A DNA stretch of 64,000 nt, from the NCBI GenBank assembly GCA_026692865.1, contig JAPLNI010000031.1, forward strand, positions 56,404-120,403, read 5' to 3'. This document shows, piece after piece, positions 55,147 through 63,572 of this stretch. Positions within the stretch are counted from its first letter, which is position 1; every line of letters begins with the position of its first letter. Made by a program: the position numbers and the translations under genes. The notes under the pieces were generated by a model, which saw nothing but the letters and a program-made list of their open reading frames with translations, had not been told where the DNA came from and searched no databases. Origin of the DNA: Planctomycetota bacterium (GTDB lineage: Bacteria; Planctomycetota; Planctomycetia; Pirellulales; Pirellulaceae).

Positions 55147-58100
55147 TCACTCTTCACTCAGGTCGAAAGGTTGATGAGGCTGTCGAATCGGCAGCCAATC
55201 GATGTCATTCCTAGAGTGAACTCGATCGGCAAGCTGACATCGCTCTTGGTTTGGCATCCACAGCCTTTGAATCATCGGGGCAAGTATTATCTGTTCACCT
55301 TCGGTATACAATTGAGCGGATTTAAGCCCTTCGATTTCTACAACGGTTACGTTGCTATTCCCTGCTGCTTGCCATCTTGCAAGGTCATCTGGTTCAATTG
55401 AGTTCTTAGGAATCATCAGGATCGATCGCTTTGCACCGCCGTCGATCAAAAGTGGCAATTCGTTGTTTTCGATTTGGTTGCGTGTTGCATCGACCGAGGG
55501 GTCTGAAACCATCGATGATTGGGTTGTAATACCCACTTCCGAGGAATCAGATAACTCAATACCAAGTTCTTTCGAGACGCTAATCAAGAGAGCGATCGAT
55601 TGATCGGTCCAACGGCTTAAGGAATCATTATCTATAAATCGATCAACGGTTTCTGGCGAATCGTGATTTGTTTCTTTTGAGTTGATAGTAGAAGGAGAAG
55701 CTGATGGGCTTTTTAACGCTTGAGAGAACCGCGTTTCAACAAAAAGTAAAAGTTGGCTTTCGATCTCTCGCTGGACTGCGTTGCGAGCGCCTCGGAAGCA
55801 ACCAGGAACCGAAGTCCGATCGTCGCGAATCAGGCCATTGGCGTCCACTGTTATGTCAAGATCGTTTGCAAGTGCATGCGTCCATAGCCTGAATTGATCG
55901 AGGAGTCCTTTCGACTGAGCGTTCCACACCATCGCCAACGATTGGACATGTTGACTTAGACGTAGTAATAGTTGCCCGGCGAACCGATGTGAAGCTGCTT
56001 GAAATTCAATGCCAAGAATTTGATTTTCGATTTTTGAAGCATTTAGTTGTTCGGAAGCGTTAGTTTCTTGTTTTCCCGGCGAGCCTTGATTTTGTCGAAG
56101 GATTGAGATCGTGTCACGAAAGCGTTGAGCGACAGTATTGAGGGAAACATGTTGCTTCTTGAATCGCTGGCTTACTTCTTCGAGCAGTTCAGCAAGGCTC
56201 AACCATCGGTCACTCGACTTTAACCATCGACTAGTGATGGCATGGAATAGACTTTCGGACGACGAGGTAAGTAGCCCGTTCGCTTGGCGTTGTGAAACTT
56301 CAATTGAAAGACCTAGCTGATTCACAACATGATCTAAGTCGGTAGACTTCACATCGATCGCGTATACCAAATCACTCAGTGACGTAGCCTCGTTAGCTAT
56401 TTGGGTATCGTTACCGCTCATCAGTGTTTCTGTAAACAGCCGAACCCAAGACTGTGCGGTCCAGCGATTCTCACGAAACAGATCATTGACGAAGTAATCG
56501 ATCTGCGAAATAGTTGCTACTCGTTGAGCCTCTGGTTCAATCTTTCGCGTTGTTGCGAGTTTTGATAACCAGGGCTGAAGAGCTTGGAGACTCAGATACT
56601 TCACCAAGGGCTCCGGAGACAACTTGGAGGTGAGATTAATCCTCTCAGATCCTATAGTCCGCAGCCAATCCGCCCACTCGTGATCGTTAGTATTACTCGC
56701 GACTAACTTGTTTGCTTTAGCTATAGTTCCATGCTCAGCTTCGTCTGTAGATTTGCTATTTGAGTTACGTTGCTCATCAAGGATTCCGCCTAGCGCGGTG
56801 CAAGCATCCATGTATAGAAAATCTACCACTTGTTCGATCGCAGAATACCACAATGTGGTGTCGCCTAGCTTGCCGCCGTGAACAAGAAACACATTTTCCC
56901 AAGGAGTCTTAGTCGGTCGAAAATCAGGAAGTGATGGAATTCCTGGGTAAAGACCAGCACTAAAGGAGTAGTGATTGAGTTCCTTCAAGCAGGCGACGCC
57001 TGCAGCTGTTGCAAGTTCGTACGCGATCATGTTGCTTTGACTTGCCGCAGTGAGAACTAAATGGATTTGCGCAGAGAGATTGAGATCTTTGAGCATTTGT
57101 TGAATCAAGAAAGCAAACTCAATACTCAAAACGCTTCCTGTTCCACCGTGTACAGAGCCTAGAAGATAAACGCGGATTGGTGGCTTGGGTAAATCCGCGG
57201 AACTAGACTCATGCATCCGCGCAGAGAGATTCAGAATGATCTGTTCCAAAACACTTTGGCACAGTTGAGCGTGATCAAGATAGGCCAACATCGCTAGAGG
57301 GCGAATCCCTTCAGTATTTTGCGATCGCGGAACGTTATAAAGCCAGCGACGCGATAAAGGAGCAAAAGGTTCTTGAGCTCGCTCACGATATTGTTGCGAT
57401 GATTTTAATGGGGTCAAAAGTATATGTTCATAATGAAGACGACCGCTGGTTCCTGCATCGGTCGCAAGCTGAACGGTCTTTTCATCAGTATCCACGAGCA
57501 ACCAGCCTAAATCCTTGTGTTCTCGAAGATCGATGTCGGAGGATTGAAGTCGGCTGCGAAGAGATGTAAGTATTTCCGCGCCAGTTCCACCAAAGCCAAT
57601 GAAGAGAGCCGGAGAGAGTGTCGGATTTATGTCTTGACTGAGATCAAGTGGTGGAAGCCAAATGACTTCACAAGTTTCCGTGGTCTCTATCTCGGGCGAT
57701 TTTGAAGACCAGGGTTTTGTTTGTTTGGGATCGAGGGACGATTGCGATTGATTTTCAGATCTTGCGAGTGGTCGAACTGGTGTGGATTTCGCAGCGACGG
57801 CTTTACGAGAACCTTTCCTGAGTGGGACGTTTCCGGATGCGGGAGCGTTTGGTAATGATTGTTGATGAGCGGCTATGAGTGCATCAATCATGTCGCGGCA
57901 TGAACCGAAGCGTTGGCTTGGTTTCTTTGATAGTGCTCGGGCAATGACGGGACGTTCTGCGGCGGGCAGCTCTTCTAGGTTTGGAGCTTTGTGCAAATGT
58001 TCCGTTGCAAGTTGTGCGGTTGTCCGGCCGCGAAAAGGGAGTCCGCCAGTTAGCATCTCCTGGTAGACGATCGCCAAAGAATATTGATCCGAGTAGCGTC

Positions 58101-58677
58101 CCGGTCGACCATCGAACATCTCTGGAGCTGCGTACGTAGGAGTCATACCTCCCATGAGCGACATGCTGTTGCGTTGAACATCTTTGATGAGACCAAAGTC
58201 GGCGACTTTGATTCGGTCTGCGACGAGCAATAAGTTTGCAGGTTTCACATCTAAGTGTTGCAAGTCATGTCGTTGGCATAAGAAGTCAAGCGCATCGGCG
58301 GTGTCTTTCATGTATTCAATGAGCCGTTCGCGAGGAATACCTATTAGGCCGCGTTCGTGAAATTCCCGAAATCGATCAAGAAGTGATCCGTCAGCTAGTT
58401 CCGTGACAACAATCAAATGCGAGTCGACGATTTCGATACGCTCAAGCGAAATGATAAAGGGATGTTGGACTTCTCGAATTATCTGGAGCGATTTCAGTTC
58501 ATTGCACGCACGCTCCTCGTCGACCGACCCAAAGACAAACTTGATCGCTTTCTTTAGTCCACCGGGAGCATCAGCCAGCCATACCTCTCCATAGCCACCC
58601 ACTCCGATCTTATCGCGAAGCACGTAGCCGGGGATCGGTTCAAAGCCTATCTCTGCGCCGGCAATTATCGAAGCCAT
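55147..58677 (-). CDS. Protein kinase fused to a Tubulin_2-like GTPase domain
   Basis: An 1176-residue protein. Residues 18-268 are a PknB-like kinase (GVGGYGEVWLA glycine loop, AIK Lys46, HLDVKPANLL at 141-150 with HLD for HRD, DFG at 160-162). A polar linker (270-350) follows. From about 357 a Tubulin_2-like domain begins with LFIGFGGTGAEIL (358-370) and a nucleotide-binding GSVHGGTGSVLSIE (507-520). The rest is a long helical C-terminal region with WNAQSKGLLDQF-like segments. This Tubulin_2 domain is known in planctomycetes and cyanobacteria, but its role is unclear. It would act in the cytoplasm as a phospho-regulated polymer-like switch, which is inferred. The AAA ATPase at 58717 precedes it on the same strand. 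Confidence 0.85.
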   Translation of the reverse strand: MASIIAGAEIGFEPIPGYVLRDKIGVGGYGEVWLADAPGGLKKAIKFVFGSVDEERACNELKSLQIIREVQHPFIISLERIEIVDSHLIVVTELADGSLLDRFREFHERGLIGIPRERLIEYMKDTADALDFLCQRHDLQHLDVKPANLLLVADRIKVADFGLIKDVQRNSMSLMGGMTPTYAAPEMFDGRPGRYSDQYSLAIVYQEMLTGGLPFRGRTTAQLATEHLHKAPNLEELPAAERPVIARALSKKPSQRFGSCRDMIDALIAAHQQSLPNAPASGNVPLRKGSRKAVAAKSTPVRPLARSENQSQSSLDPKQTKPWSSKSPEIETTETCEVIWLPPLDLSQDINPTLSPALFIGFGGTGAEILTSLRSRLQSSDIDLREHKDLGWLLVDTDEKTVQLATDAGTSGRLHYEHILLTPLKSSQQYRERAQEPFAPLSRRWLYNVPRSQNTEGIRPLAMLAYLDHAQLCQSVLEQIILNLSARMHESSSADLPKPPIRVYLLGSVHGGTGSVLSIEFAFLIQQMLKDLNLSAQIHLVLTAASQSNMIAYELATAAGVACLKELNHYSFSAGLYPGIPSLPDFRPTKTPWENVFLVHGGKLGDTTLWYSAIEQVVDFLYMDACTALGGILDEQRNSNSKSTDEAEHGTIAKANKLVASNTNDHEWADWLRTIGSERINLTSKLSPEPLVKYLSLQALQPWLSKLATTRKIEPEAQRVATISQIDYFVNDLFRENRWTAQSWVRLFTETLMSGNDTQIANEATSLSDLVYAIDVKSTDLDHVVNQLGLSIEVSQRQANGLLTSSSESLFHAITSRWLKSSDRWLSLAELLEEVSQRFKKQHVSLNTVAQRFRDTISILRQNQGSPGKQETNASEQLNASKIENQILGIEFQAASHRFAGQLLLRLSQHVQSLAMVWNAQSKGLLDQFRLWTHALANDLDITVDANGLIRDDRTSVPGCFRGARNAVQREIESQLLLFVETRFSQALKSPSASPSTINSKETNHDSPETVDRFIDNDSLSRWTDQSIALLISVSKELGIELSDSSEVGITTQSSMVSDPSVDATRNQIENNELPLLIDGGAKRSILMIPKNSIEPDDLARWQAAGNSNVTVVEIEGLKSAQLYTEGEQIILAPMIQRLWMPNQERCQLADRVHSRNDIDWLPIRQPHQPFDLSEE

Positions 58678-58716
58678 TAGGGATACCTACTAAATGAACA
58701 AGTGCGGCAAAGCATA

Positions 58717-60498
58717 TTAGGGATTGTTTATAACGTAGTTGGTTGCGTTGAGCCCGACGGAACTCATGTTGACATTTATCGGCAAGGTTTGGGGCGCAGG
58801 GCGGTTGGCCGATGGCAACGGGGTTCTTGCTGTCGGAAAAGCTGGCTGAGCGGGAGTCGCCGAATTAAGGTTCGCGTTGGTTGGTCTTGAGAGATTTCTT
58901 TCCGTGTGAACCGGCACAGGCTGGGGTGTCTGCCCGGTGATCGAATCTCGACTGTTGAGTTTGTTGAGGGATGGTGATTGAAGTCCAAAATAGTTGATGC
59001 ATGCCAAATCGAGAAACTCCATACGAAGTTCGCACCGTTCATTGCGATATGCGGCAAGGGCTATAACTTGTGCAAGTAAATCGCGAGGATGGCATCTACG
59101 TAACGGTCTGCCTTTTAATCGGTAATGACGCTCCAAGAAGGAGTCAATTACATCAGGTCGCCAATCAATCGAGAGCCCCTGACAGGCGCGGCGGAATAAC
59201 TCGATGTATTCGCCGCGCGAAGGATCACCGATTTCAATCTTGCAATGTACTCTTCGAAGAAACGCTTCATCGACGAGAGACTCGGGTTGAAGATTTGTCG
59301 AAAAGATAATCGTCTGCTCAAAGGGAACGCCAATCTTCTTTCCGGTTGGGAGAGTTAGGTAATCGATATGACTTTCAAGAGGAACTATCCATCGATTCAG
59401 TAAGTCTGCAGGAGCAACACGCTGTCGTCCAAAATCGTCGATCAAGAGGCAACCGCAATTGCTTTTAAGTTGAAGAGGTGCTTCGCTAACATTGCTACGC
59501 GCATCGTGACGCACCTCTAAGTGTTCCAGCGTTAGTTCTCCACCGACGATCACGGTTGGTCGGCGGACACGAATCCATCGACGGTCATGTTCTCGATTGG
59601 CGGTGACTCGCGAAGAACTTGCTTGACTGGCCAAGGGGAAATGATAAGAAGCGTCAAACAGTTTGATGATGCTGCCATCATCGATAATTGCGTGAGGAAT
59701 CCATATCTCTTCACCCCGGCAAGCAGTGAGGCATTTCGCGATTGTTGTTTTTCCATTACCCGGCGATCCATACAAGAATATCCCTGATGCGCTGTTGACC
59801 GCTGGCCCAAGTAGACTAAGCCATGCTGGATCGTAGGTTACGCCATCGAGGGCATCAATTAGAAGGTCTTCGGTAACTGGCTCGAAGTGGCGAGCCTGAG
59901 CTTCCACACTCAAGATATAGTCCATCAGCGGCACGGGCGCTGGTCCACTGTAGGAACAAACTTTTTGAAGCGATAAAGCGCGGCGCTGCCCGTTTTCAGT
60001 AAGCGAATAGTAAAAGTCGTTCAGTGGAGCGGGACGGGCATGAGCTACCAGTTGCCTCATCCGCAATGCAACGATTCCGAGCTCGATGATTCCGAACGCG
60101 AGGCCTGTTCGTTCAGCGAGATTTCGGCCACTCAATGTGCCGTGATTTAATAATTGCTGAGTGATCAAAGATTCCAGCAGCATCTCGGTGATACCCGCCT
60201 CTTGGAGGGTTCTTGGCTCTGAAGGCCAGAAAGCACCGTCGTTCATAACCGACGGTAGCACGTCGCCTGCGAACAAGTCGGTGTCTTTTCTAAAGTTAGA
60301 TGACTGCATGAATGAATTGCCCATCACGGTTAAAAGCAAGGATTCCTCAACCAATTGGTTATCGGTTCCCTGATTGTCAGCTAGATGAACGGGATCAATA
60401 AAATTCCGAAAATGACTGACATCGCGATTTTCATGACCTAAATTACCTCGGGTTCTGGCGGAGAAGCGTAAAGAAACAACGTCAGGTGAATGGCTCAA
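58717..60498 (-). CDS. AAA-family ATPase with N-terminal winged-helix-like region
   Basis: A 593-residue protein. Residues about 97-200 (PRTLQEAGITEMLLESLITQ, NGTLSGRNLAER-like text, APVPLMDYILSVEAQAR) fit the planctomycete ATPase family with an N-terminal winged-helix domain. The ATPase core has Walker A GSPGNGKTTI (244-253), Walker B CLLIDDFG (350-357) and sensor-1 FSTN. A proline-rich, low-complexity C-terminal tail (about 520-593) is unusual. The start is TTG at 60498; no better start exists until residue 59. It is 39 bp upstream of the kinase-tubulin gene on the same strand, so the two probably work together. Confidence 0.8.
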   Translation of the reverse strand: MSHSPDVVSLRFSARTRGNLGHENRDVSHFRNFIDPVHLADNQGTDNQLVEESLLLTVMGNSFMQSSNFRKDTDLFAGDVLPSVMNDGAFWPSEPRTLQEAGITEMLLESLITQQLLNHGTLSGRNLAERTGLAFGIIELGIVALRMRQLVAHARPAPLNDFYYSLTENGQRRALSLQKVCSYSGPAPVPLMDYILSVEAQARHFEPVTEDLLIDALDGVTYDPAWLSLLGPAVNSASGIFLYGSPGNGKTTIAKCLTACRGEEIWIPHAIIDDGSIIKLFDASYHFPLASQASSSRVTANREHDRRWIRVRRPTVIVGGELTLEHLEVRHDARSNVSEAPLQLKSNCGCLLIDDFGRQRVAPADLLNRWIVPLESHIDYLTLPTGKKIGVPFEQTIIFSTNLQPESLVDEAFLRRVHCKIEIGDPSRGEYIELFRRACQGLSIDWRPDVIDSFLERHYRLKGRPLRRCHPRDLLAQVIALAAYRNERCELRMEFLDLACINYFGLQSPSLNKLNSRDSITGQTPQPVPVHTERNLSRPTNANLNSATPAQPAFPTARTPLPSANRPAPQTLPINVNMSSVGLNATNYVINNP

Positions 60499-60578
60499 TC
60501 GCTACAGCCCTTACAGACATAACGAAGTTGACAGTTTGAGAGTTGACTGCCTTTTCAATGTGTGAGGAGTAGCAACTA

Positions 60579-60678
60579 TTTAGTAGACCAGTTTAGTAGA
60601 CCAGTTCGCAAACTCAGTTCAGTAAGCTCAGTTCAGTAAGCTCAGTTCAGTAAGCTCAGTTCAGTAAGCTCAGTTCAG
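60579..60678 (+). repeat. Short tandem repeats upstream of the FHA-EAL gene
   Basis: Two direct tandem arrays: TTTAGTAGACCAG twice (60579-60604) and CTCAGTTCAGTAAG four times (60613-60668) plus a partial fifth copy to 60678. They lie in the 202-bp divergent spacer between the AAA ATPase gene and the FHA-EAL gene, about 22 bp before the latter's start. They may be a slippage-prone leader or a protein-binding array. Confidence 0.9.
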
Positions 60679-60700
60679 CAGGTCAGTAGAGAGTACGAAA

Positions 60701-61834
60701 ATGGCATATCCAGCTTCTATCGCAACTACTATTCCACGTCTTTCGAGCGAGGTCGACCGCCCGGTCGTGTGGATTCTCGCCAGCGCCAATCCCTCGCAGC
60801 AAACGAGCCCATTAACGGTCGTTCACCCGATTCCATTTTCGATTGGCCGAAAGTCCGGCAATAGTCTGCAATTTAGTTCCCGAGCGGTCTCTAGCCAGCA
60901 TGCGGAACTGGATATTCACGAAGGCAAACTAATTCTTAAGGACTTGCAAAGCACCAACGGTACCTATGTCAACGGGCAACGAGTCACGTCCCCAGTTGTC
61001 TTGAAGGTTGATGATTTAGTGCAGATCGCAGACGTGGCTTTCCGCGTCCGATGCGACGATCACGCGACTGCAACAAATACCATCTCGGAAAATATATGTG
61101 ATCAGGCGCTCGCGTTGATCCAGTTCGACCGAATGATGGAAACGCGAATGGTAACACCCTTTTTCCAGCCCATTATCGATGTTAGTGATGCATCGGTCCG
61201 CGGATTTGAAGTGCTTGCTCGCAGCCGTATGTTTGGTATCGAAACCTCAGCCGCCATGTTTTCGGCCGCTTCGCGATTGAACATGGAGGTGGAACTCAGT
61301 CAAATGCTGCGATGGGAAGGAATCCGCGAAGCCTTGAGCCTCCCCGATATGAATAGAATGTATCTAAATACCCATCCTCTCGAGCTAGATCGCGACGATC
61401 TCGTTCGAAATGTTGCGGCAACCCGTGAATATGCTGGCGACATGCCGATCACGCTTGAAATTCACGAGGCGGCGGTAACAAATCCGGTGGCGATGCGAGA
61501 ATTGCGTAAAGCGATGCGCGACATCCAGGTTAATATAGCTTACGACGACTTTGGAGCGGGTCAAAACCGACTGACAGAGCTTATCGAATCTCCACCAGAC
61601 GTTCTTAAATTCGACATGTCTCTCATTCGGAACATCGATAGAGCGACGCCAGAACGGCAGCGTATGGTTGCATCTTTGGTTCGTATTGTTCTCGACCTTG
61701 GTGTGACTCCTCTCGCAGAGGGAATCGAAACCGCAGAAGAAGCGGAAGTCTGCGGCGACATCGGCTTCCAGCTCGCTCAGGGCTATTTCTATGGACGTCC
61801 AATGATTCCCAAAGCCATCTACTGCAACACGTAA
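60701..61834 (+). CDS. FHA-EAL protein (cyclic-di-GMP phosphodiesterase-like)
   Basis: A 377-residue protein. The N-terminal FHA domain (about 24-118) has IGRKSGNSLQ, SSQHAEL and DLQSTNGTYVNGQRV. The EAL domain (about 137-375) shows FFQPIIDVSD, GFEVLAR (EVL in place of EAL), NTHPLEL, LEIHEAAV, AYDDFGAGQNRLTEL, LKFDMSLI and AEGIET. The key metal-binding Glu, Asn, Asp and Glu are present, so c-di-GMP hydrolysis is plausible. FHA suggests phosphothreonine-controlled activity, perhaps by the nearby kinase. It is divergent from the AAA gene, with the tandem repeat between. Confidence 0.9.
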   Translation: MAYPASIATTIPRLSSEVDRPVVWILASANPSQQTSPLTVVHPIPFSIGRKSGNSLQFSSRAVSSQHAELDIHEGKLILKDLQSTNGTYVNGQRVTSPVVLKVDDLVQIADVAFRVRCDDHATATNTISENICDQALALIQFDRMMETRMVTPFFQPIIDVSDASVRGFEVLARSRMFGIETSAAMFSAASRLNMEVELSQMLRWEGIREALSLPDMNRMYLNTHPLELDRDDLVRNVAATREYAGDMPITLEIHEAAVTNPVAMRELRKAMRDIQVNIAYDDFGAGQNRLTELIESPPDVLKFDMSLIRNIDRATPERQRMVASLVRIVLDLGVTPLAEGIETAEEAEVCGDIGFQLAQGYFYGRPMIPKAIYCNT

Positions 61835-61947
61835 AAGTCCCCCGCGAATCACAAGATGAAGAGCGAGTAACACGGTTCATTTTGATGAGAATGTAGTTTG
61901 ATAGCAAACAAAACGCGAAAACCAGCGTTCCTAAAAGCTTGCGTAGG

Positions 61948-61971
61948 CCGCAGTCTTTGCCAAAACTGCGG
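61948..61971 (+). terminator. Hairpin after the FHA-EAL gene
   Basis: CCGCAGT (61948-61954) pairs with ACTGCGG (61965-61971) with a 10-nt loop. It lies 114 bp past the FHA-EAL stop. No T-run follows. A weak transcript-end candidate. Confidence 0.35.
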
Positions 61972-62060
61972 TTGCCGGTTGTACCGAACGTGCCGACACC
62001 CAGATTCTGCATGAACTTTTTTTAGCCAAGTCCCCGATACCTACCTTTGAAACGCGATCA

Positions 62061-62160
62061 TGGATGGTCAAGCGTCCCGACCTTCACCGGGTCAGGTTAA
62101 GCGGCAACCCTCATTGCGGCATGTTCGTCGACGGCACGGTCTTAAAGCCTTTTTGACCGT
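62061..62160 (+). ncRNA. Structured leader upstream of the porin gene
   Basis: Several local stems can form: GGTC (62065-62068) with GACC (62078-62081), GGGT (62088-62091) with ACCC (62106-62109), and ACGGTC (62135-62140) with GACCGT (62154-62159). It may be the structured 5' leader of the porin mRNA or a small RNA. I compared it by eye with SRP RNA and common riboswitches and did not find a match. Confidence 0.3.
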
Positions 62161-62207
62161 TCAGCCAAACCAAGCTTAACAAGGTTCAGGATAGGAGTTC
62201 CAGAACG

Positions 62208-63485
62208 ATGAGAATTAGCAGATTAGCGTTGAGTGCGATGATCGCCGGCGCTTGCTTTGGGGGAACGGCTATGGGTCAACAAGCCCAGTCAAACGGCTCC
62301 CCATACAAATCAGTTTCTTACTTCAGCGAAGACGCAGCAGCACCATGCGAAAGCGGAAGCTGCAGCGACGCTAGCTGTGATACAAGCGGATGTGACGGAC
62401 TAGGAAGCGGATGCGGAGCAGGCTTTGGCCTTCTTGGTTGCTGTGACCTTGGCGAGCCATGGAAGCTCTGTGATGGCGATGTTTGCGGTTGGACGTTCGG
62501 TGGTTGGACAAGCGTGGGATACCACTCGGCCAACACAAATCTCAACTTCAACAACTACGATGGTCGCGTTCAGTTGGGCCAGCAATGGTTCTATGCTGAG
62601 AAGATTGCTGATGGCAGCGAAGGATTGGGTCTCGGCGGACGTATTGACTACATTTACGGTACCGATGGTCCTGATACTCAAGCTTTCGGTGTCGGTGCAA
62701 CCGCAACTCAGTGGGATAACCTCTGGGACAACGGTTTTGCTTACGGCCATGCAATTCCACAAGCTTACGGTGAAATCGCTAGCGGCGACTTCAGCGCAAA
62801 GGTTGGTAAGTTCTTCACGATAATCGGAAATGAAGTTGTTCAATCAACCGGCAACTTCTTCTACAGCCGTCAGTTTACCTTCTACAATGCTGAGCCTTTC
62901 ACCCACACCGGTGCTCTCACAACTTACAATCTCGACGAAGAGACCGTGTTGTACAACGGCTGGACTTCTGGTTGGGATTCCGGTTACGAGCGTAACGGTA
63001 GTGCTTACCTCGGTGGATTCAAGCGACAGTTGACCGACAAGACATCGTTCCTTTACGCGACAACTTTCGGTCGATTCGGCAAGGTTGTTGGAGAAGATGG
63101 AGCACTTAACAGCTTCCTCTTGACCTCCGCTTTGACTGACAAGCTGACCTACATCTCGCAAACGGATATTTTGTACACAACAAATAGCGGTGGCGGACCA
63201 CAACGTAACACGTTCGGTAACATCAATTACTTGATCTACAGCATCAATGATTGTGTTTCCTTCGGACAGCGTTTCGAGTGGTTCAACTTCGGCGGTGCTG
63301 GTTTCAACAACGTTCGTAACGACGATCTGTACAACTACACCGTTGGCTTCAACCTCAAGGCTTCTGCTAACCTCATGTTCCGACCTGAAGTTCGCTGGGT
63401 CTTCGACCGAGAAAGATTCGGATTCTTGGAGAGCAACAAAGCTAGCCAAGCGATCTTCGGAACAGACATGGTCTTCACGTTCTAG
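62208..63485 (+). CDS. Outer-membrane beta-barrel porin (OmpL-like, BBP2 type)
   Basis: A 425-residue outer-membrane protein. A signal peptide (LALSAMIAGACFGGTAMGQQ) is followed by a Cys-rich segment with nine Cys in residues 47-93 (CESGSCSDASCDTSGC and CCD). The barrel then shows alternating aromatic strands such as GGWTSVGYHSANTNLNFNNY, GLGLGGRIDYIYG and FFTIIGNEVVQSTGNFFYSR, and ends in TDMVFTF with the terminal Phe typical of outer-membrane barrels. AGGAG (62193-62197) lies 10 nt before the ATG. It is followed by a strong terminator. The solute is not known. Confidence 0.88.
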   Translation: MRISRLALSAMIAGACFGGTAMGQQAQSNGSPYKSVSYFSEDAAAPCESGSCSDASCDTSGCDGLGSGCGAGFGLLGCCDLGEPWKLCDGDVCGWTFGGWTSVGYHSANTNLNFNNYDGRVQLGQQWFYAEKIADGSEGLGLGGRIDYIYGTDGPDTQAFGVGATATQWDNLWDNGFAYGHAIPQAYGEIASGDFSAKVGKFFTIIGNEVVQSTGNFFYSRQFTFYNAEPFTHTGALTTYNLDEETVLYNGWTSGWDSGYERNGSAYLGGFKRQLTDKTSFLYATTFGRFGKVVGEDGALNSFLLTSALTDKLTYISQTDILYTTNSGGGPQRNTFGNINYLIYSINDCVSFGQRFEWFNFGGAGFNNVRNDDLYNYTVGFNLKASANLMFRPEVRWVFDRERFGFLESNKASQAIFGTDMVFTF

Positions 63486-63521
63486 TCTGACTTGTTAAGT
63501 CGGTCTCAAACCGAATAAACA

Positions 63522-63572
63522 AAATGAAGATGCTCGGTAGTTCACAATGAATTACCGAGCATTTTTCATTTG
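63522..63572 (+). terminator. Strong rho-independent terminator of the porin gene
   Basis: ATGCTCGGTA (63530-63539) pairs exactly with TACCGAGCAT (63553-63562), followed by TTTT. The outer arms AAATGAA and TTCATTT extend the stem. It starts 37 bp after the porin stop. Confidence 0.88.

Noticed and set aside
62061..62130. Possible SRP RNA, suggested by GGGTCAGG
   Set aside because: The tetraloop and the AGCAG side of the conserved SRP domain are missing, so only a structured leader is reported.
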